A stretch of 64,000 nucleotides of DNA from Schlegelella_A sp036272325 (GCA_036272325.1 DATAYY010000018.1:1-64000); one strand, 5' to 3'. Positions 44,733-54,296 are shown, numbered from the stretch's first letter. The notes: generated from the letters alone by a model not told the origin. A program made the numbers and translations.

Positions 44733-45821
44733 ATGAAGGCCGCCGTTCTTCATGCGCCGAACCAGCCGATGACGATCGAGGCCGTCGCGATCGGCAAGCC
44801 CCGCCGGCGCGAGGTCCTCGTGCGCACTGTCGCTGCGGGCCTGTGCCACAGCGACCTGCACTTCATCGAAGGCGCGTACCCAACTCCGATGCCGGTCGTG
44901 CTCGGCCACGAATCGGCGGGAATCGTCGAGGCCGTCGGCGAGGACGTCACCTATCTCAAGCCCGGCGACCACGTCATCTCGTGCCTGTCGGTCTTCTGCG
45001 GCCATTGCGAGTTCTGCCTCAGCGGCCACCCCTCGATCTGCCAGACGCCCGAGGTCAAGATGCCGCCGGGCGCCGCCAAGCGGCTGACTTGGCAGGGAAG
45101 GCACCTCAACCAGTTCCTCAACCTGTCGTCGTTCGCCGAGCAGATGCTCGTCCACGAGAACGCACTCGTAACAGTGCGCGACGACATGCCGCTCGACCTC
45201 GCGAGCCTGATCGGCTGCAGCGTCGTCACCGGCTACGGCGCGGTCGTGCACACCGCCAAGGTCGAGCCCGGGTCGACGGTCGCGATCTTCGGCGCCGGCG
45301 GCATCGGCCTGGCGACGATCAACGCGGCGCAGATCGCCGGCGCCGGTCGGATCATCGCGATCGACAAGGACCCGTTCAAGCTCGAGCTCGCAACGAAATT
45401 CGGCGCCACCGACGTCCTCGACGCTGCGGGCAGCGACAACGTCGTCAAGCGCATCGTCGAGCTGAGCGGCGGCGGCGTGCACTATTCGTTCGAGTGCATC
45501 GGTCTCAAGTCGACCGCCGAGCAGAGCTTTTCGGCGCTGCGCTCGGGCGGCACGGCGACCCTGATCGGCATGATCCCGGTCGGCACGAAGATCGAGCTGC
45601 ACGGACCCGACTTCCTGCGCGAGCGCAGGATCCAGGGCTGCATGATGGGATCGAACCGCTTCCGCACCGACATGCCACGCCTGATCGAGTTCTACCTGCG
45701 GGGGCGGCTGCACCTGCAGGAAATGGTGTCGGCGCGAATCCGGCTCGACCAGATCAACGAAGGCTTCGCCGCGCTCAAGGCTGGCGGCGTCGCCCGCAGC
45801 GTGATCGTCTTCGCGCCATAA
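44733..45821 (+). CDS. Zinc-dependent alcohol dehydrogenase (medium-chain)
   Basis: Medium-chain alcohol dehydrogenase, 362 aa. The catalytic zinc site is GLCHSDLHF (Cys38) and LGHESAGIV (His/Glu). Structural zinc is held by the four-cysteine lobe CGHCEFCLSGHPSIC near residues 90-104. The nucleotide-binding motif is AIFGAGGIGLATINAAQIAG, followed by IIAIDKDPFKLELATKFGAT, whose aspartate favours NAD(H). It resembles class III-like and mycothiol/NDMA-type alcohol dehydrogenases. AGGAGA lies 7-8 nt upstream of ATG 44733. It diverges from nitrile hydratase, which may or may not be functionally linked. The substrate is unknown. Confidence 0.9.
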   Translation: MKAAVLHAPNQPMTIEAVAIGKPRRREVLVRTVAAGLCHSDLHFIEGAYPTPMPVVLGHESAGIVEAVGEDVTYLKPGDHVISCLSVFCGHCEFCLSGHPSICQTPEVKMPPGAAKRLTWQGRHLNQFLNLSSFAEQMLVHENALVTVRDDMPLDLASLIGCSVVTGYGAVVHTAKVEPGSTVAIFGAGGIGLATINAAQIAGAGRIIAIDKDPFKLELATKFGATDVLDAAGSDNVVKRIVELSGGGVHYSFECIGLKSTAEQSFSALRSGGTATLIGMIPVGTKIELHGPDFLRERRIQGCMMGSNRFRTDMPRLIEFYLRGRLHLQEMVSARIRLDQINEGFAALKAGGVARSVIVFAP

Positions 45822-45833
45822 CGCTGCCGCCGT

Positions 45834-48206
45834 TCAGGCCGCGTTCGCGGCGCCGCGCGGCGAGTGATGGTCCATCGCGAGCACCCGCTGCGCCGAGCTG
45901 CTGCCCGCCTCGGCCGCGTCGGCGACCGCGAGCGCCGTCATGTTGACGATCCGGCGCACCGTCGACGACGGCGTCAGCACATGCGCCGGCCGCGCCGCGC
46001 CGAGCAGGATCGGGCCGACCGTGACGCCGTTGCCGCCGGTCATCTTCAGCACGTTGAAGAGGATGTTGGCGGCGTCGAGGTTCGGCAGCACGAGCAGGTT
46101 GGCCGCGCCCGAAAGCATCGACTCTGGCAGGTAGCCCTTGCGCACGCTTTCGGAGAGCGCGGCGTCGCCCTGCAGCTCGCCGTCGGACTCGATCTCGGGA
46201 GCACGTTCACGGAAGATCGCCTGTGCCGCTCGCATCCGTTGCGCCGACGCGCGCGCCGACGAGCCGAAGATCGAATGCGAGAGGAAGGCCACCTTCGGCG
46301 GCACGCCGAAGCGGCGCACCTCGGCGGCGGCCAGCAACGCAATGTCGGCCAGCTCCGCGGCACTCGGCTCCTCGTTGACGAAGGTGTCGGTGATGAAGAG
46401 CGTGTAGTTGGCGAGCATCAGCGCGTTCATCGCCGCCAGAGTGCGCACTCCGGGTTGCTTGCCGATGACGTCGCGCACATGCTCGAGGTGGCCGTCGTAG
46501 CGACCGACGAGACCGCAGAGCATCGCCTCCGCCTCGCCGCGGTGCACCATCAGCGACGAGATCAGCGTGTTCGAGCGCCGCACCGCCGTCTTCGCCGATT
46601 CGGGCGTCACGCCTTCGCGCGCCATCAGCTTGCGGTACATGTCGGCGTAGCTGCGAAAGCGCGGGTCGTCCTCCGGGTTGCAGAGCTCGAAGTCGCGCCC
46701 GGCGACGAGGCGCAGCCCGGCACGCTCGATCCGCATGCGGATGACCTCGGGCCGGCCGACCAGGATCGGCTTGGCCAGCGCTTCGTCGAGGACGACCTGC
46801 ACCGCGCGCAGCACGCGCTCGTCCTCGCCCTCGGCATAGACGACGCGCGCCGGCCGCGCCTTCGCGGCGGCGAAGACCGGACGCATCACCATCCCGGTCT
46901 GGTAGACGAAGCGGCCGAGGCTTTGCCGATAGGCGTCGAGGTCGGCGATCGGCCGCGTCGCGACACCCGACTCCGCCGCCGCCCGCGCCACCGCCGGCGC
47001 GATGCGCAGGATCAATCGAACGTCGAACGGCGTCGGGATGATGTATTCGGGGCCGAACTTCAGCTCCTTGTCCTGGTACGCGGCGGCGACCTCGTCGCTC
47101 GCCTCTGCCTTGGCGAGCGCTGCGATCTCGCGCACACAGGCGAGCTTCATCGCCTCGGTAATCTTGGTCGCGCCGCAGTCGAGCGCGCCTCGGAAGATGT
47201 AGGGAAAGCAGAGGACGTTGTTGACCTGGTTCGGATAGTCGCTGCGCCCGGTCGCGATGATGCAATCGGGCCGCGCCTCTTTCGCCAGCTCGGGGCGGAT
47301 CTCGGGCTCGGGGTTGGCGAGCGCGAGGATGATTGGCCTGGCGGCCATGCTCTTGACCATCTCGGCGGTCATGACGCCCGCGGTCGAGCAGCCGAGAAAG
47401 ACGTCGGCGCCGCGAACGATGTCGGCCAGCGTCCTGGCCTCGGTGCGCTGGCAATAGCGGTGCTTGCTCTCGTCGAGCTTGCCAGCCTTGAAGTCGTCGC
47501 GGTCCTCGCGGATGACGCCCTTGCTGTCGGCGACGAAGATGTGCTCGCGCTTGATGCCAAGGCCGACCATGACGTCGAGGCAGGCGATCGCCGCCGCGCC
47601 GGCGCCGGAGACCGCGAGCCTGATCTCTGCGATGGGCTTGCCGACCAGCTCGAGGCCGTTGAGCACCGCCGCCGCCGAGATGATCGCGGTGCCGTGCTGG
47701 TCGTCGTGGAAGACCGGGATGTTCATCCGCTCACGGAGCTTTTTCTCGATGTAGAAACACTCGGGCGCCTTGATGTCTTCGAGGTTGACGCCGCCCAGCG
47801 TCGGCTCGAGAGCGGCGATGATGTCGACCAGCTTGTCGGGGTTGCGCTCGGCGAGCTCGATGTCGAAGACGTCGATGCCGGCGAACTTCTTGAACAGGCA
47901 CCCCTTGCCTTCCATCACCGGCTTGCCGGCGAGCGGGCCGATGTCGCCCAGGCCGAGCACGGCGGTGCCGTTGGTGACGACGCCGACCAGATTGGCGCGC
48001 GACGTGAAGTCGGCCGCGAGCGCCGGCTCCTTCTCGATCGCCAGGCACGCATAGGCGACGCCGGGCGAGTAAGCGAGCGAGAGGTCGCGCTGGTTGAACA
48101 GCGGCTTGGTCGGCGCGATCGAGATCTTGCCCGGCGTCGGCGCGCGGTGGTATTCGAGCGCAGCGTCGCGCAGGGCGATCTCGGCGTCAGACAGGGGCTG
48201 GGCCAT
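45834..48206 (-). CDS. maeB: NADP-dependent malic enzyme, MaeB type with phosphotransacetylase-like domain
   Basis: Malate to pyruvate plus CO2 with reduction of NADP, 790 aa from ATG 48206 (GGAGA 8-9 nt upstream). Residues about 1-430 are the malic enzyme, with SLAYSPGVAYACLAIEKEP, the catalytic Tyr/Lys region and FHDDQHGTAIISAAAVLNGL. The C-terminal about 330 residues form a phosphotransacetylase-like domain (KARPARVVYAEGEDERVLRA, TPSSTVRRIVNMTALAVADA). In known MaeB proteins this half is regulatory, sensing acetyl-CoA. Convergent with the alcohol dehydrogenase. It could recover NADPH and pyruvate from C4 acids formed by catabolism in the window. Confidence 0.95.
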   Translation of the reverse strand: MAQPLSDAEIALRDAALEYHRAPTPGKISIAPTKPLFNQRDLSLAYSPGVAYACLAIEKEPALAADFTSRANLVGVVTNGTAVLGLGDIGPLAGKPVMEGKGCLFKKFAGIDVFDIELAERNPDKLVDIIAALEPTLGGVNLEDIKAPECFYIEKKLRERMNIPVFHDDQHGTAIISAAAVLNGLELVGKPIAEIRLAVSGAGAAAIACLDVMVGLGIKREHIFVADSKGVIREDRDDFKAGKLDESKHRYCQRTEARTLADIVRGADVFLGCSTAGVMTAEMVKSMAARPIILALANPEPEIRPELAKEARPDCIIATGRSDYPNQVNNVLCFPYIFRGALDCGATKITEAMKLACVREIAALAKAEASDEVAAAYQDKELKFGPEYIIPTPFDVRLILRIAPAVARAAAESGVATRPIADLDAYRQSLGRFVYQTGMVMRPVFAAAKARPARVVYAEGEDERVLRAVQVVLDEALAKPILVGRPEVIRMRIERAGLRLVAGRDFELCNPEDDPRFRSYADMYRKLMAREGVTPESAKTAVRRSNTLISSLMVHRGEAEAMLCGLVGRYDGHLEHVRDVIGKQPGVRTLAAMNALMLANYTLFITDTFVNEEPSAAELADIALLAAAEVRRFGVPPKVAFLSHSIFGSSARASAQRMRAAQAIFRERAPEIESDGELQGDAALSESVRKGYLPESMLSGAANLLVLPNLDAANILFNVLKMTGGNGVTVGPILLGAARPAHVLTPSSTVRRIVNMTALAVADAAEAGSSSAQRVLAMDHHSPRGAANAA

Positions 48207-48295
48207 GGCGGGTGTCTCCACTCTTGTTGCGGATCCGGCCCTAGCCTAGCGCGGAACGGTGTCGGCCGGCTGACGGCGACGACGAGCCCTCGCCC

Positions 48296-49849
48296 TCAGC
48301 GCAAGCTCACCGTCTCGCGCTTCCACCCCGCGTCCTGCCAGCGCATGAAGGGCCCGAGGGTCGCCGGGTCACCAGCCTGGCGCTCGGTGCCGAGCGTATC
48401 GAGGCGGACGACCTCGAAGTTGCGCTTCAGGCCCTTGGCGTTGTGCGATTCGCGCGCAACCAGCACCTGCTTGCCGCCCGGCACCCAGCCGGCGAACTCG
48501 GCGTAGCCGAGCCCGGGCGCGGCCGCCGACGGCGGCAGCACCTGCAACGACCAGTCCTTGCCCTGGCGGGTGAAGAGCCAGAGCTCCCGCCACGCCTCCA
48601 TCGGCTGCACCGCGATCGCGAGCGTGTTGCCCTCGCGGTTGACGCTCGCCGACGCCGGCCAGACGACGCCGTACGTGCAACGGCGGACGAGCGGCGCGCC
48701 GGCGTCGCCGTTGGCAGCGACGAGCAGCACGCACGTCTGGCCAGCTTCGCCGGGTTGCGCGACGATGCGGATCGCGCGCGCCGGGGTTTCCGTGACCGCC
48801 GGCAACGCCGCCCAGCGCGACGCGCCGACGCGGATCGCGGCGTCGTGCCAGGCGGCGACGTCGTCATCGGCCAGCTCGTCGCGCTTGACGTCGGCAAGCT
48901 CGGCGACGGCGCGACGGGCCGCTTGCTGCGCCGGCGCCGATTCGCCGCGACGTGCGTGCTGGAACGCGAGCGCGCTCCAGACGCTGGCGCGGCGCATCGC
49001 GACGCGGCTCTTCCAGAGCGACGGCAGCCGTGCAGTGTCGACGCGGTCGAGCACGTCGGCGCGCCAGAGGTCGAGGCGCTGCCGTTCGGTCACCGGCAGC
49101 GCCGGGTCGATGCAGTCCGGGCGCGTCAGCCCGATCGCAGCGCGCGCGCGCTGGGTCGTGTCGGCCGCCGCACTCGCCAGGACGCGGCGAAACGCATCGC
49201 CGTCGTAGCAGATCCGCATCGTGCCAGCGAGCTCGAAGCTGCGAAATGCGACGCCGTGGCGGGCGACCGCTTCGAGATGTGCGGCCAGTGCGATCTCGGC
49301 CCGGCCCTGGACGGCGCCGCCGGTCGACGCGCGCTGCGCGAGCCGGTCGGCCATCGTGCCGATCGCGTCGAACGCTTCGGCGCCGTCAGCGCCGAGCAAC
49401 GCGTCGGCCGGCGCCGCCTTTAGATAGGCCGCGGCGATGCCGATGCCGAGCGCCTCGTTGCCCGGCGTCTCGCGGACGAAGCGGAGCAACGCGAGCAGCT
49501 CGGGCGCCTCGGCGGCGGCGAGCGTGGTCTTCTGCACCCGCGTGGCGTCGACGAAGCCGCCGCGCTCGCGGGCATGGTCCCAGACCTGCAAGTGATCGAT
49601 GCGCTCGCCGCGCACCTCGAGCACCTCGCCTTGCCAGAGCAGGGCGAGCTGCTGCGCCGACGCGTGCGGCGACGCGCGCAGCGCGGTCTGGTCGCGAACG
49701 ACGATTGCAAGCGTCGGTGCGCTCGCCGCGCCGCCGGCGCGCGGGGCGACGGCGGCCGCGGCGGCGACGACCGTTGCCGCCGCCGCGGTGACCGCTGCGA
49801 TCACCGTCGTCGCGGCGATCCGGACGAGATCTCGCGCGCGCGCGCTCAC
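48296..49849 (-). CDS. Exported SH3-like domain protein, function unknown
   Basis: Protein of 517 aa starting at GTG 49849, which overlaps the SPFH stop by 4 nt (GTGA). An Ala-rich signal or anchor helix spans about residues 10-38. A bacterial SH3-like segment follows (LAIVVRDQTALRASPHASAQ, then LWQGEVLEVRGERIDHLQVW). The middle is helical and Ala-rich. The end looks like beta-sheet, with YGVVWPASASVNREGNTLAI and AEFAGWVPGGKQVLVARESH, as in WD/beta-propeller-like repeats. I know no named function. Coupling to an SPFH protein suggests a partner exposed to the periplasm at the same membrane site (inference). Confidence 0.65.
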   Translation of the reverse strand: MSARARDLVRIAATTVIAAVTAAAATVVAAAAAVAPRAGGAASAPTLAIVVRDQTALRASPHASAQQLALLWQGEVLEVRGERIDHLQVWDHARERGGFVDATRVQKTTLAAAEAPELLALLRFVRETPGNEALGIGIAAAYLKAAPADALLGADGAEAFDAIGTMADRLAQRASTGGAVQGRAEIALAAHLEAVARHGVAFRSFELAGTMRICYDGDAFRRVLASAAADTTQRARAAIGLTRPDCIDPALPVTERQRLDLWRADVLDRVDTARLPSLWKSRVAMRRASVWSALAFQHARRGESAPAQQAARRAVAELADVKRDELADDDVAAWHDAAIRVGASRWAALPAVTETPARAIRIVAQPGEAGQTCVLLVAANGDAGAPLVRRCTYGVVWPASASVNREGNTLAIAVQPMEAWRELWLFTRQGKDWSLQVLPPSAAAPGLGYAEFAGWVPGGKQVLVARESHNAKGLKRNFEVVRLDTLGTERQAGDPATLGPFMRWQDAGWKRETVSLR

Positions 49850-51171
49850 GGCGTTTCCTTCGCAGCGTCGGCGTCGGCGCGCTGCTCGGCGTCGGCGGCG
49901 GCGCTCGCAAGCGCGCTGCGGCGCTGGCTGCCGAGCAGCCCGGCGCCGATGAAGCTGCCGTCGGTGCCCGGCGCGGCGATGATGACCTGCACCTTGTCCG
50001 AGAGCTTGTCGGCCATCGTCTTCTGGATCAGCAGCGGATGGCGGCTCAGCAGCGCGCCTTCGCGGCCCATCTGCTCGGCGTTCGACTTGCCGACCTTGTC
50101 CATCCGGTAGACCTCGGCGTCGGCGAGCTTCTGCCGTGCCTCGGCCTCGCCGCTCGCCTCGATGCGGCGCGCCTGTGCCGCGGCCTCGGCCGCCTTGATG
50201 CGGCTCACCTTCTCGGCCTCGGCCTCGAGCTGGCGTTGCTCGATCTGGCGCTGCTTGAACGGCAGCACGTGCTTCATCGCTTCTTCCTGTGCCTTGGCGG
50301 CGATCACCTGCTCGCGACCGGCGGCCTCGGCGCCGATCTCGCGGCGAACCTTCTCGGCCTGTGCGCTCAGCTCGGTCTCCTTGACCTGTTTTTCCTTGAG
50401 GTCGAGCGTGTACTTCATCTTCTCGCCGGCGAGCTCCTCGGCGAGCAGGCGCTCCATGCCGCGCCGATAGTCGGGTGGCAGATCGATCTTGCCGATCTGC
50501 ACGTTGCGCAGGACGACGCCGTCGGCGGCCAGGCGCGGCTTGAGCTCGGTCTCGATCGCGGCCTGGATCTCGCTGCGCTTGGTCGAGAAGATCTCGCGCA
50601 CCGTGTAGCGCGCGAACACCTTGTAGACGACGCCCTCGGCCGCCGGCTCGACGATCTCGCCGGCGACGTTGTCGGGCAGGCTCTTCACGAGCGCCGCGAC
50701 CTTGAGCCGGTCAATCGAATAGCGCACCGTGAGGTCGGCGCCGAGCGAAAGGCCCTCGACCGATTGCAGCGGCGCCGGGCCTTCGGCGCTCGCCATCCGG
50801 CTCGCGCGCCAGGTCTGGTCGTGGAGCGCAAAGACGCGCATCTGCTGCAGGCCCGGCAGGACGAAGACGCTGCCCTCGCCCCACTCGCTGACGGTGCCGG
50901 TCAGATGGTTCGTGCGTACGCCGACCTCGCCGCGACCGACCGCTTGCAGCGGCGGCCGCAACACGAGCGCAGCGGCGGAGGCGACCGCGATCGCGACGAT
51001 CAGGATCGGCAACGCCGCGCGGCGCAGATCGACCGGACGACGATCGCCGACGACAATCGTTTCGTAGTCGCTGTCGAGACCGCCATCCTCGCGCGGACCC
51101 GGCTGCGGACGCTTTCTCGTGAAGCGCGCGCGCAGCGTCTCGACCCAGCTCTTCCAGCGTTCCTGCCACAT
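49846..51171 (-). CDS. SPFH/band 7 domain membrane protein
   Basis: Stomatin/prohibitin-type scaffold protein, 441 aa from ATG 51171 (GGGAG 8 nt upstream; the ATG at 51213 is alternative). One TM helix (ALPILIVAIAVASAAALVLR, near residues 53-72) leaves most of the protein on the periplasmic side. The band 7 domain starts VGRGEVGVRTNHLTGTVSEW and includes RLAADGVVLRNVQIGKIDLP. A long coiled coil follows (about 250-370), rich in Glu, Ala, Lys and Arg. It resembles HflK/HflC and related proteins but is not adjacent to hflX or ftsH. Coupled by 4 nt to the SH3-like gene. Confidence 0.82.
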   Translation of the reverse strand: MWQERWKSWVETLRARFTRKRPQPGPREDGGLDSDYETIVVGDRRPVDLRRAALPILIVAIAVASAAALVLRPPLQAVGRGEVGVRTNHLTGTVSEWGEGSVFVLPGLQQMRVFALHDQTWRASRMASAEGPAPLQSVEGLSLGADLTVRYSIDRLKVAALVKSLPDNVAGEIVEPAAEGVVYKVFARYTVREIFSTKRSEIQAAIETELKPRLAADGVVLRNVQIGKIDLPPDYRRGMERLLAEELAGEKMKYTLDLKEKQVKETELSAQAEKVRREIGAEAAGREQVIAAKAQEEAMKHVLPFKQRQIEQRQLEAEAEKVSRIKAAEAAAQARRIEASGEAEARQKLADAEVYRMDKVGKSNAEQMGREGALLSRHPLLIQKTMADKLSDKVQVIIAAPGTDGSFIGAGLLGSQRRSALASAAADAEQRADADAAKETP

Positions 51172-51315
51172 GACTGCTTCTCCCGGCGCGGCCCCATGCC
51201 GCGGTGAGAGCACTGTCGCGGCCGCCTGCGCAGAGGCGATGAAGGAAGCGAGAAGCCGCCGTGTCGAGGCGATGAAAGCGCGCCGCTCGCGCCGCTGCGG
51301 CGGCCGTCGGTCGCC

Positions 51316-51504
51316 TCAGCCGCCGGCGCGGCGAGCCGCTGCAATGCAGTCGAGCAGCACCTGCAACTCGCCGACCTGGTTGGCGAGCAGGAGGACGAGC
51401 CGGGCGTCGAGGTCGGCGCTCTCGGCATCCGAGAGTCCCTCATGGGCGACGACCCAGGCCTCGTAGAACGCGTCGGCGTCGCCGATGTTCGGCTCGCTCT
51501 TCAT
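51316..51504 (-). CDS. DUF2783 family small protein
   Basis: A 62-aa protein opening MKSEPNIGDADAFYEAWVVA and continuing AHEGLSDAESADLDARLVLL with LANQVGELQVLLDCI, the pattern of DUF2783. Members are small helical proteins commonly found beside FAD-dependent aromatic monooxygenases. It overlaps the monooxygenase stop by 4 nt (ATGA) and ends the minus-strand cluster. Its role is unknown; an accessory or stabilising partner for the monooxygenase is the natural guess (inference). The 144 nt beyond it to the SPFH start hold no gene I can support. Confidence 0.8.
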   Translation of the reverse strand: MKSEPNIGDADAFYEAWVVAHEGLSDAESADLDARLVLLLANQVGELQVLLDCIAAARRAGG

Positions 51505-53114
51505 CGTCCTTCCTCGAGCGCAAGGGCGCGGCGAAGCGCCGCCTCGACGGCCGCCGCCGACGGCGCCTCGATCGTCGCGGCGACGTAGGCATCGGGTCGC
51601 ACGAGCACGAAGGTGCCGCGGCCGACGCCGAGATGACGGGCGAGCGTACCGTCGGCGTCGGCGGCGTGGACCGCGACCGGCAGCCGGCGCGCAATGTCAT
51701 CGAGCGCAGCGATCTCGGCGTCGTCGGCGCCGAGCCAGAAGCCGAGGAAGCGCGTCTCGCCGGCGAGCAGTTGCGCCACCGTCGTCGTGCCGAGGACGAC
51801 GTTCTGCAGCGAGCGAGCCCCCTCGGGCGCCCACGGCGACGGCGGATAGTCGTTTGCCTGCGCCATCCGGCCAGTGTTGGCGAGCTTGCGCGCGAACGCG
51901 TGTGTGCGTGCGAGGGCGACGACGGCACGGCGCAAGCGATGTTCGGCGCTGCTGCGCGGCGCCAGGAAGCGCGCCGTGCGGCTCGTCACGCGCAAGTTCT
52001 CGACCGCGGCCGCATGGCGCTCGGCGGTGTAGCTGTCGACGAGCGCTTCTCGCGCCTTGCCCGCGACGACGAGGGCGAGCTTCCAGCCGAGGTTGCCGGC
52101 ATCCTGGATGCCGTTGTTGCCGCCGCGCGCGCCGAACGGACAGACGACGTGCGCGGCATCGCCGATGAAGATCGTCCGGCCGACGCGAAATGTTTCGAGC
52201 AGGTGGTCGCGATACTGATACGGCCCGATCCAGACGAACTCGAACTCGACGTCGGGGCCGAGCTGCGCGCGCAGCCGTTCACCGGCCACCTCGGGTCTGC
52301 TGATCGACTCTGGGTCGGCGTGCTCGTCCATCTGGTAGTCGAGACGCCAGACGGCGTCGGCCATCAGGTGCTGCCAGACGCCGCGGCCTTCGTTGAACGG
52401 CGCATCGATCCACGTCCAGCGCTCGACCGGCAGCGGCTTCTTGAAGCGGACGTCGCTGATGCACCAGCGGTCGGTGTGGCGCGACGCATGTGCGTCGAGG
52501 CCGAGCGCTTCGCGGATCCTGCTGTTGGCGCCGGTCGCGTCGACGAACCAGTCGGCCTCGAGCGCGTAGCTGCCGGCCGGTGTCTCGATCTCGACCAGCA
52601 CGTGGTCGCTGCCGTTCTCGATCCGGCGGACCGCGTTCTTCCAGCGGATCGCGGCCGGATCGAGCTCCTGGACCCGATCGACGAGAAACCATTCGAGATA
52701 GAACTGCTGCAGGTTGATGAACGGCGGCTGCTCCGAGCAGCTCTCGTCGTCGAGATTGAACGAGTAGAGCTCGTCGCTGCCCGAAAACGTGCGGCCGACC
52801 GACCAGGTGATCCCCTTGGCGCGGATCTGCTCGTAGACGCCGAGCCTGGCGAAGATCTCGAGGCTCTTCTGCGCGTAGCAGATGCCGCGAGACGACGCGC
52901 CACGGACGCCGACCGTGTCGTCCTCGTCGAGAACGACGACGCGGATGCCGCGCAGCAGCAGGTCGCAGGCGAGCGTCAGCCCCGAAAGGCCGCCGCCGGC
53001 GATGACGACCGGATAGCGACTCGGCCGGGCGGCGCCGAGATCAGGCGGCACGACGAACGGCCAGCTCGGCAGCTCGTATGCCGGCGCGAACTTCCAGACC
53101 TCTGCGGCGCCCAT
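51501..53114 (-). CDS. FAD-dependent aromatic monooxygenase (MhpA/PheA-like)
   Basis: Flavoprotein hydroxylase, 537 aa. The ADP-binding Rossmann motif is PVVIAGGGLSGLTLACDLLL near residue 35. The DG motif analogue reads DWFVDATGANSRIREALGLD near residue 190. The FAD-ribityl GD motif is RTIFIGDAAHVVCPFGARGG near residue 310, followed by NGIQDAGNLGWKLALVVAGK. The C-terminal thioredoxin-like domain (about 440-537) ends LVRPDAYVAATIEAP, as in MhpA and related 3-hydroxyphenylpropionate or phenol hydroxylases. It lies 9 nt after the alpha/beta hydrolase gene. It should hydroxylate an aromatic or heteroaromatic ring using NAD(P)H and O2. Confidence 0.88.
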   Translation of the reverse strand: MGAAEVWKFAPAYELPSWPFVVPPDLGAARPSRYPVVIAGGGLSGLTLACDLLLRGIRVVVLDEDDTVGVRGASSRGICYAQKSLEIFARLGVYEQIRAKGITWSVGRTFSGSDELYSFNLDDESCSEQPPFINLQQFYLEWFLVDRVQELDPAAIRWKNAVRRIENGSDHVLVEIETPAGSYALEADWFVDATGANSRIREALGLDAHASRHTDRWCISDVRFKKPLPVERWTWIDAPFNEGRGVWQHLMADAVWRLDYQMDEHADPESISRPEVAGERLRAQLGPDVEFEFVWIGPYQYRDHLLETFRVGRTIFIGDAAHVVCPFGARGGNNGIQDAGNLGWKLALVVAGKAREALVDSYTAERHAAAVENLRVTSRTARFLAPRSSAEHRLRRAVVALARTHAFARKLANTGRMAQANDYPPSPWAPEGARSLQNVVLGTTTVAQLLAGETRFLGFWLGADDAEIAALDDIARRLPVAVHAADADGTLARHLGVGRGTFVLVRPDAYVAATIEAPSAAAVEAALRRALALEEGR

Positions 53115-53123
53115 GACGACCCG

Positions 53124-54296
53124 TTATAGCGCCGCGGCGAAGGCCGCGATCTCGTCGGCGACCCGCAGTTGCAGGTCGAGGCGGCCGGCAAGGTAGTGGT
53201 CGCCGCCGCCGATGTCGACGTTCCTGATCCGGCCTGGCGCCGCAACGAGCCAGGCATCGCGCGTGCTCGGGAACGTGCTCTGGTCCGCGGTGTACGTGAG
53301 AAGCAGCGCCGGCAGCGACGTCCGCGCGAGGTTCTCCGGGCCGCCGGCGCGCGACGCCGACGACCATTGCGACAGGAAGGCAGTCAGCGACGTCGTCCGG
53401 CCCATCGCGTTGGCGCTGGTGTTGACCTCGCGTGCGTCGCCCCAGACGCTGCCGGGACGACGGTCGTTCGCATCGAGCGTGAGGTCGAGGCAGCGCGGGT
53501 CGGCGTGCGTGCGATGGACGATGAACGACTCGTCGCGCGGCGCGGCGGGCGCCCTTCGCAGCGCGGCGAGACGTTCGCGAACGCGTGTCTCGATGCGGTC
53601 GCGGCGGGCGCGCTGCGCGGCGTGAAAGCGGGCGAGGAACTCGGGGCGATAGCGCGGCGGTGCTGCGGCGCCGTCGGCCCAGTTCGCCGGGTCGTACATG
53701 TCAAGCGCCGGGTCGGTCGAGCACCCGTCGTGCTCGTCGACGACCGCCGGGTCGATCCAGCGCAGAAGCAGATGCGAGCGCCCCTCGTGCGCGGCGCAGA
53801 GCGCAATACCGTCGACCGGCGGCAGGTCGGCGGCGACGAGACCCGACGGATCGCCATCGACGAGCGTCTCGGCGGTGAAGTGTTCGGCTTCGGCCTGGTA
53901 GTACGTGGCAAGCGCGGCGCCGCCCGAGTTGCCGACGAGGACGATGCGCTCGCAGGCGAGGGTCTCGCGCATGAACTTGACGCCGGCGCCGAGATCCTGG
54001 AGGACGCGCTCCATGACGAGCACGGTGTCGTTGCCGGCAAAGCGCGAGTTGAGGCCGAGGCAGGGGATGCCGCGGTCGGCGAGCGGGCCGATGAGGTAGT
54101 GGCCCATGAAGTTGCTGGTCGGGTGCATCACGATTGCGCCGACGCGGCGGGCGGGCGCGCCCAGCCTTCCCGCCGCGCCCTCTTCGTACGCGCCATAGAT
54201 GCGCGGCCGCATCATCTGCAGCCCCGACTGGCTCTCCATCACCGCCCCCGGCCGCACCTCGAGCGCGGCCAGCCGGCGCTCGCGGCGCTCAACCAT
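53124..54296 (-). CDS. Alpha/beta hydrolase family protein
   Basis: Probable cytosolic hydrolase, 390 aa from ATG 54296, which overlaps the VOC stop by 8 nt. The oxyanion region is VGAIVMHPTSNFMGHYLIGP and the nucleophile elbow is IVLVGNSGGAALATYY, with the serine in GNSGG. The expected His is probably in the C-terminal VDIGGGDHYLAG, and an acidic residue in LLTYTADQSTFPSTRD. A long insert between the elbow and the C-terminal strands (about 150 residues) carries conserved Trp/Arg segments such as RPEFLARFHAAQRARRD. Meta-cleavage product or ester hydrolysis fits the context. Substrate unknown. Confidence 0.8.
   Translation of the reverse strand: MVERRERRLAALEVRPGAVMESQSGLQMMRPRIYGAYEEGAAGRLGAPARRVGAIVMHPTSNFMGHYLIGPLADRGIPCLGLNSRFAGNDTVLVMERVLQDLGAGVKFMRETLACERIVLVGNSGGAALATYYQAEAEHFTAETLVDGDPSGLVAADLPPVDGIALCAAHEGRSHLLLRWIDPAVVDEHDGCSTDPALDMYDPANWADGAAAPPRYRPEFLARFHAAQRARRDRIETRVRERLAALRRAPAAPRDESFIVHRTHADPRCLDLTLDANDRRPGSVWGDAREVNTSANAMGRTTSLTAFLSQWSSASRAGGPENLARTSLPALLLTYTADQSTFPSTRDAWLVAAPGRIRNVDIGGGDHYLAGRLDLQLRVADEIAAFAAAL

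Noticed and set aside
45864..48506. An 880-codon frame on the plus strand opposite the malic enzyme
   Set aside because: Arg/Asp/His-rich antisense shadow; MaeB on the minus strand is complete with both domains.
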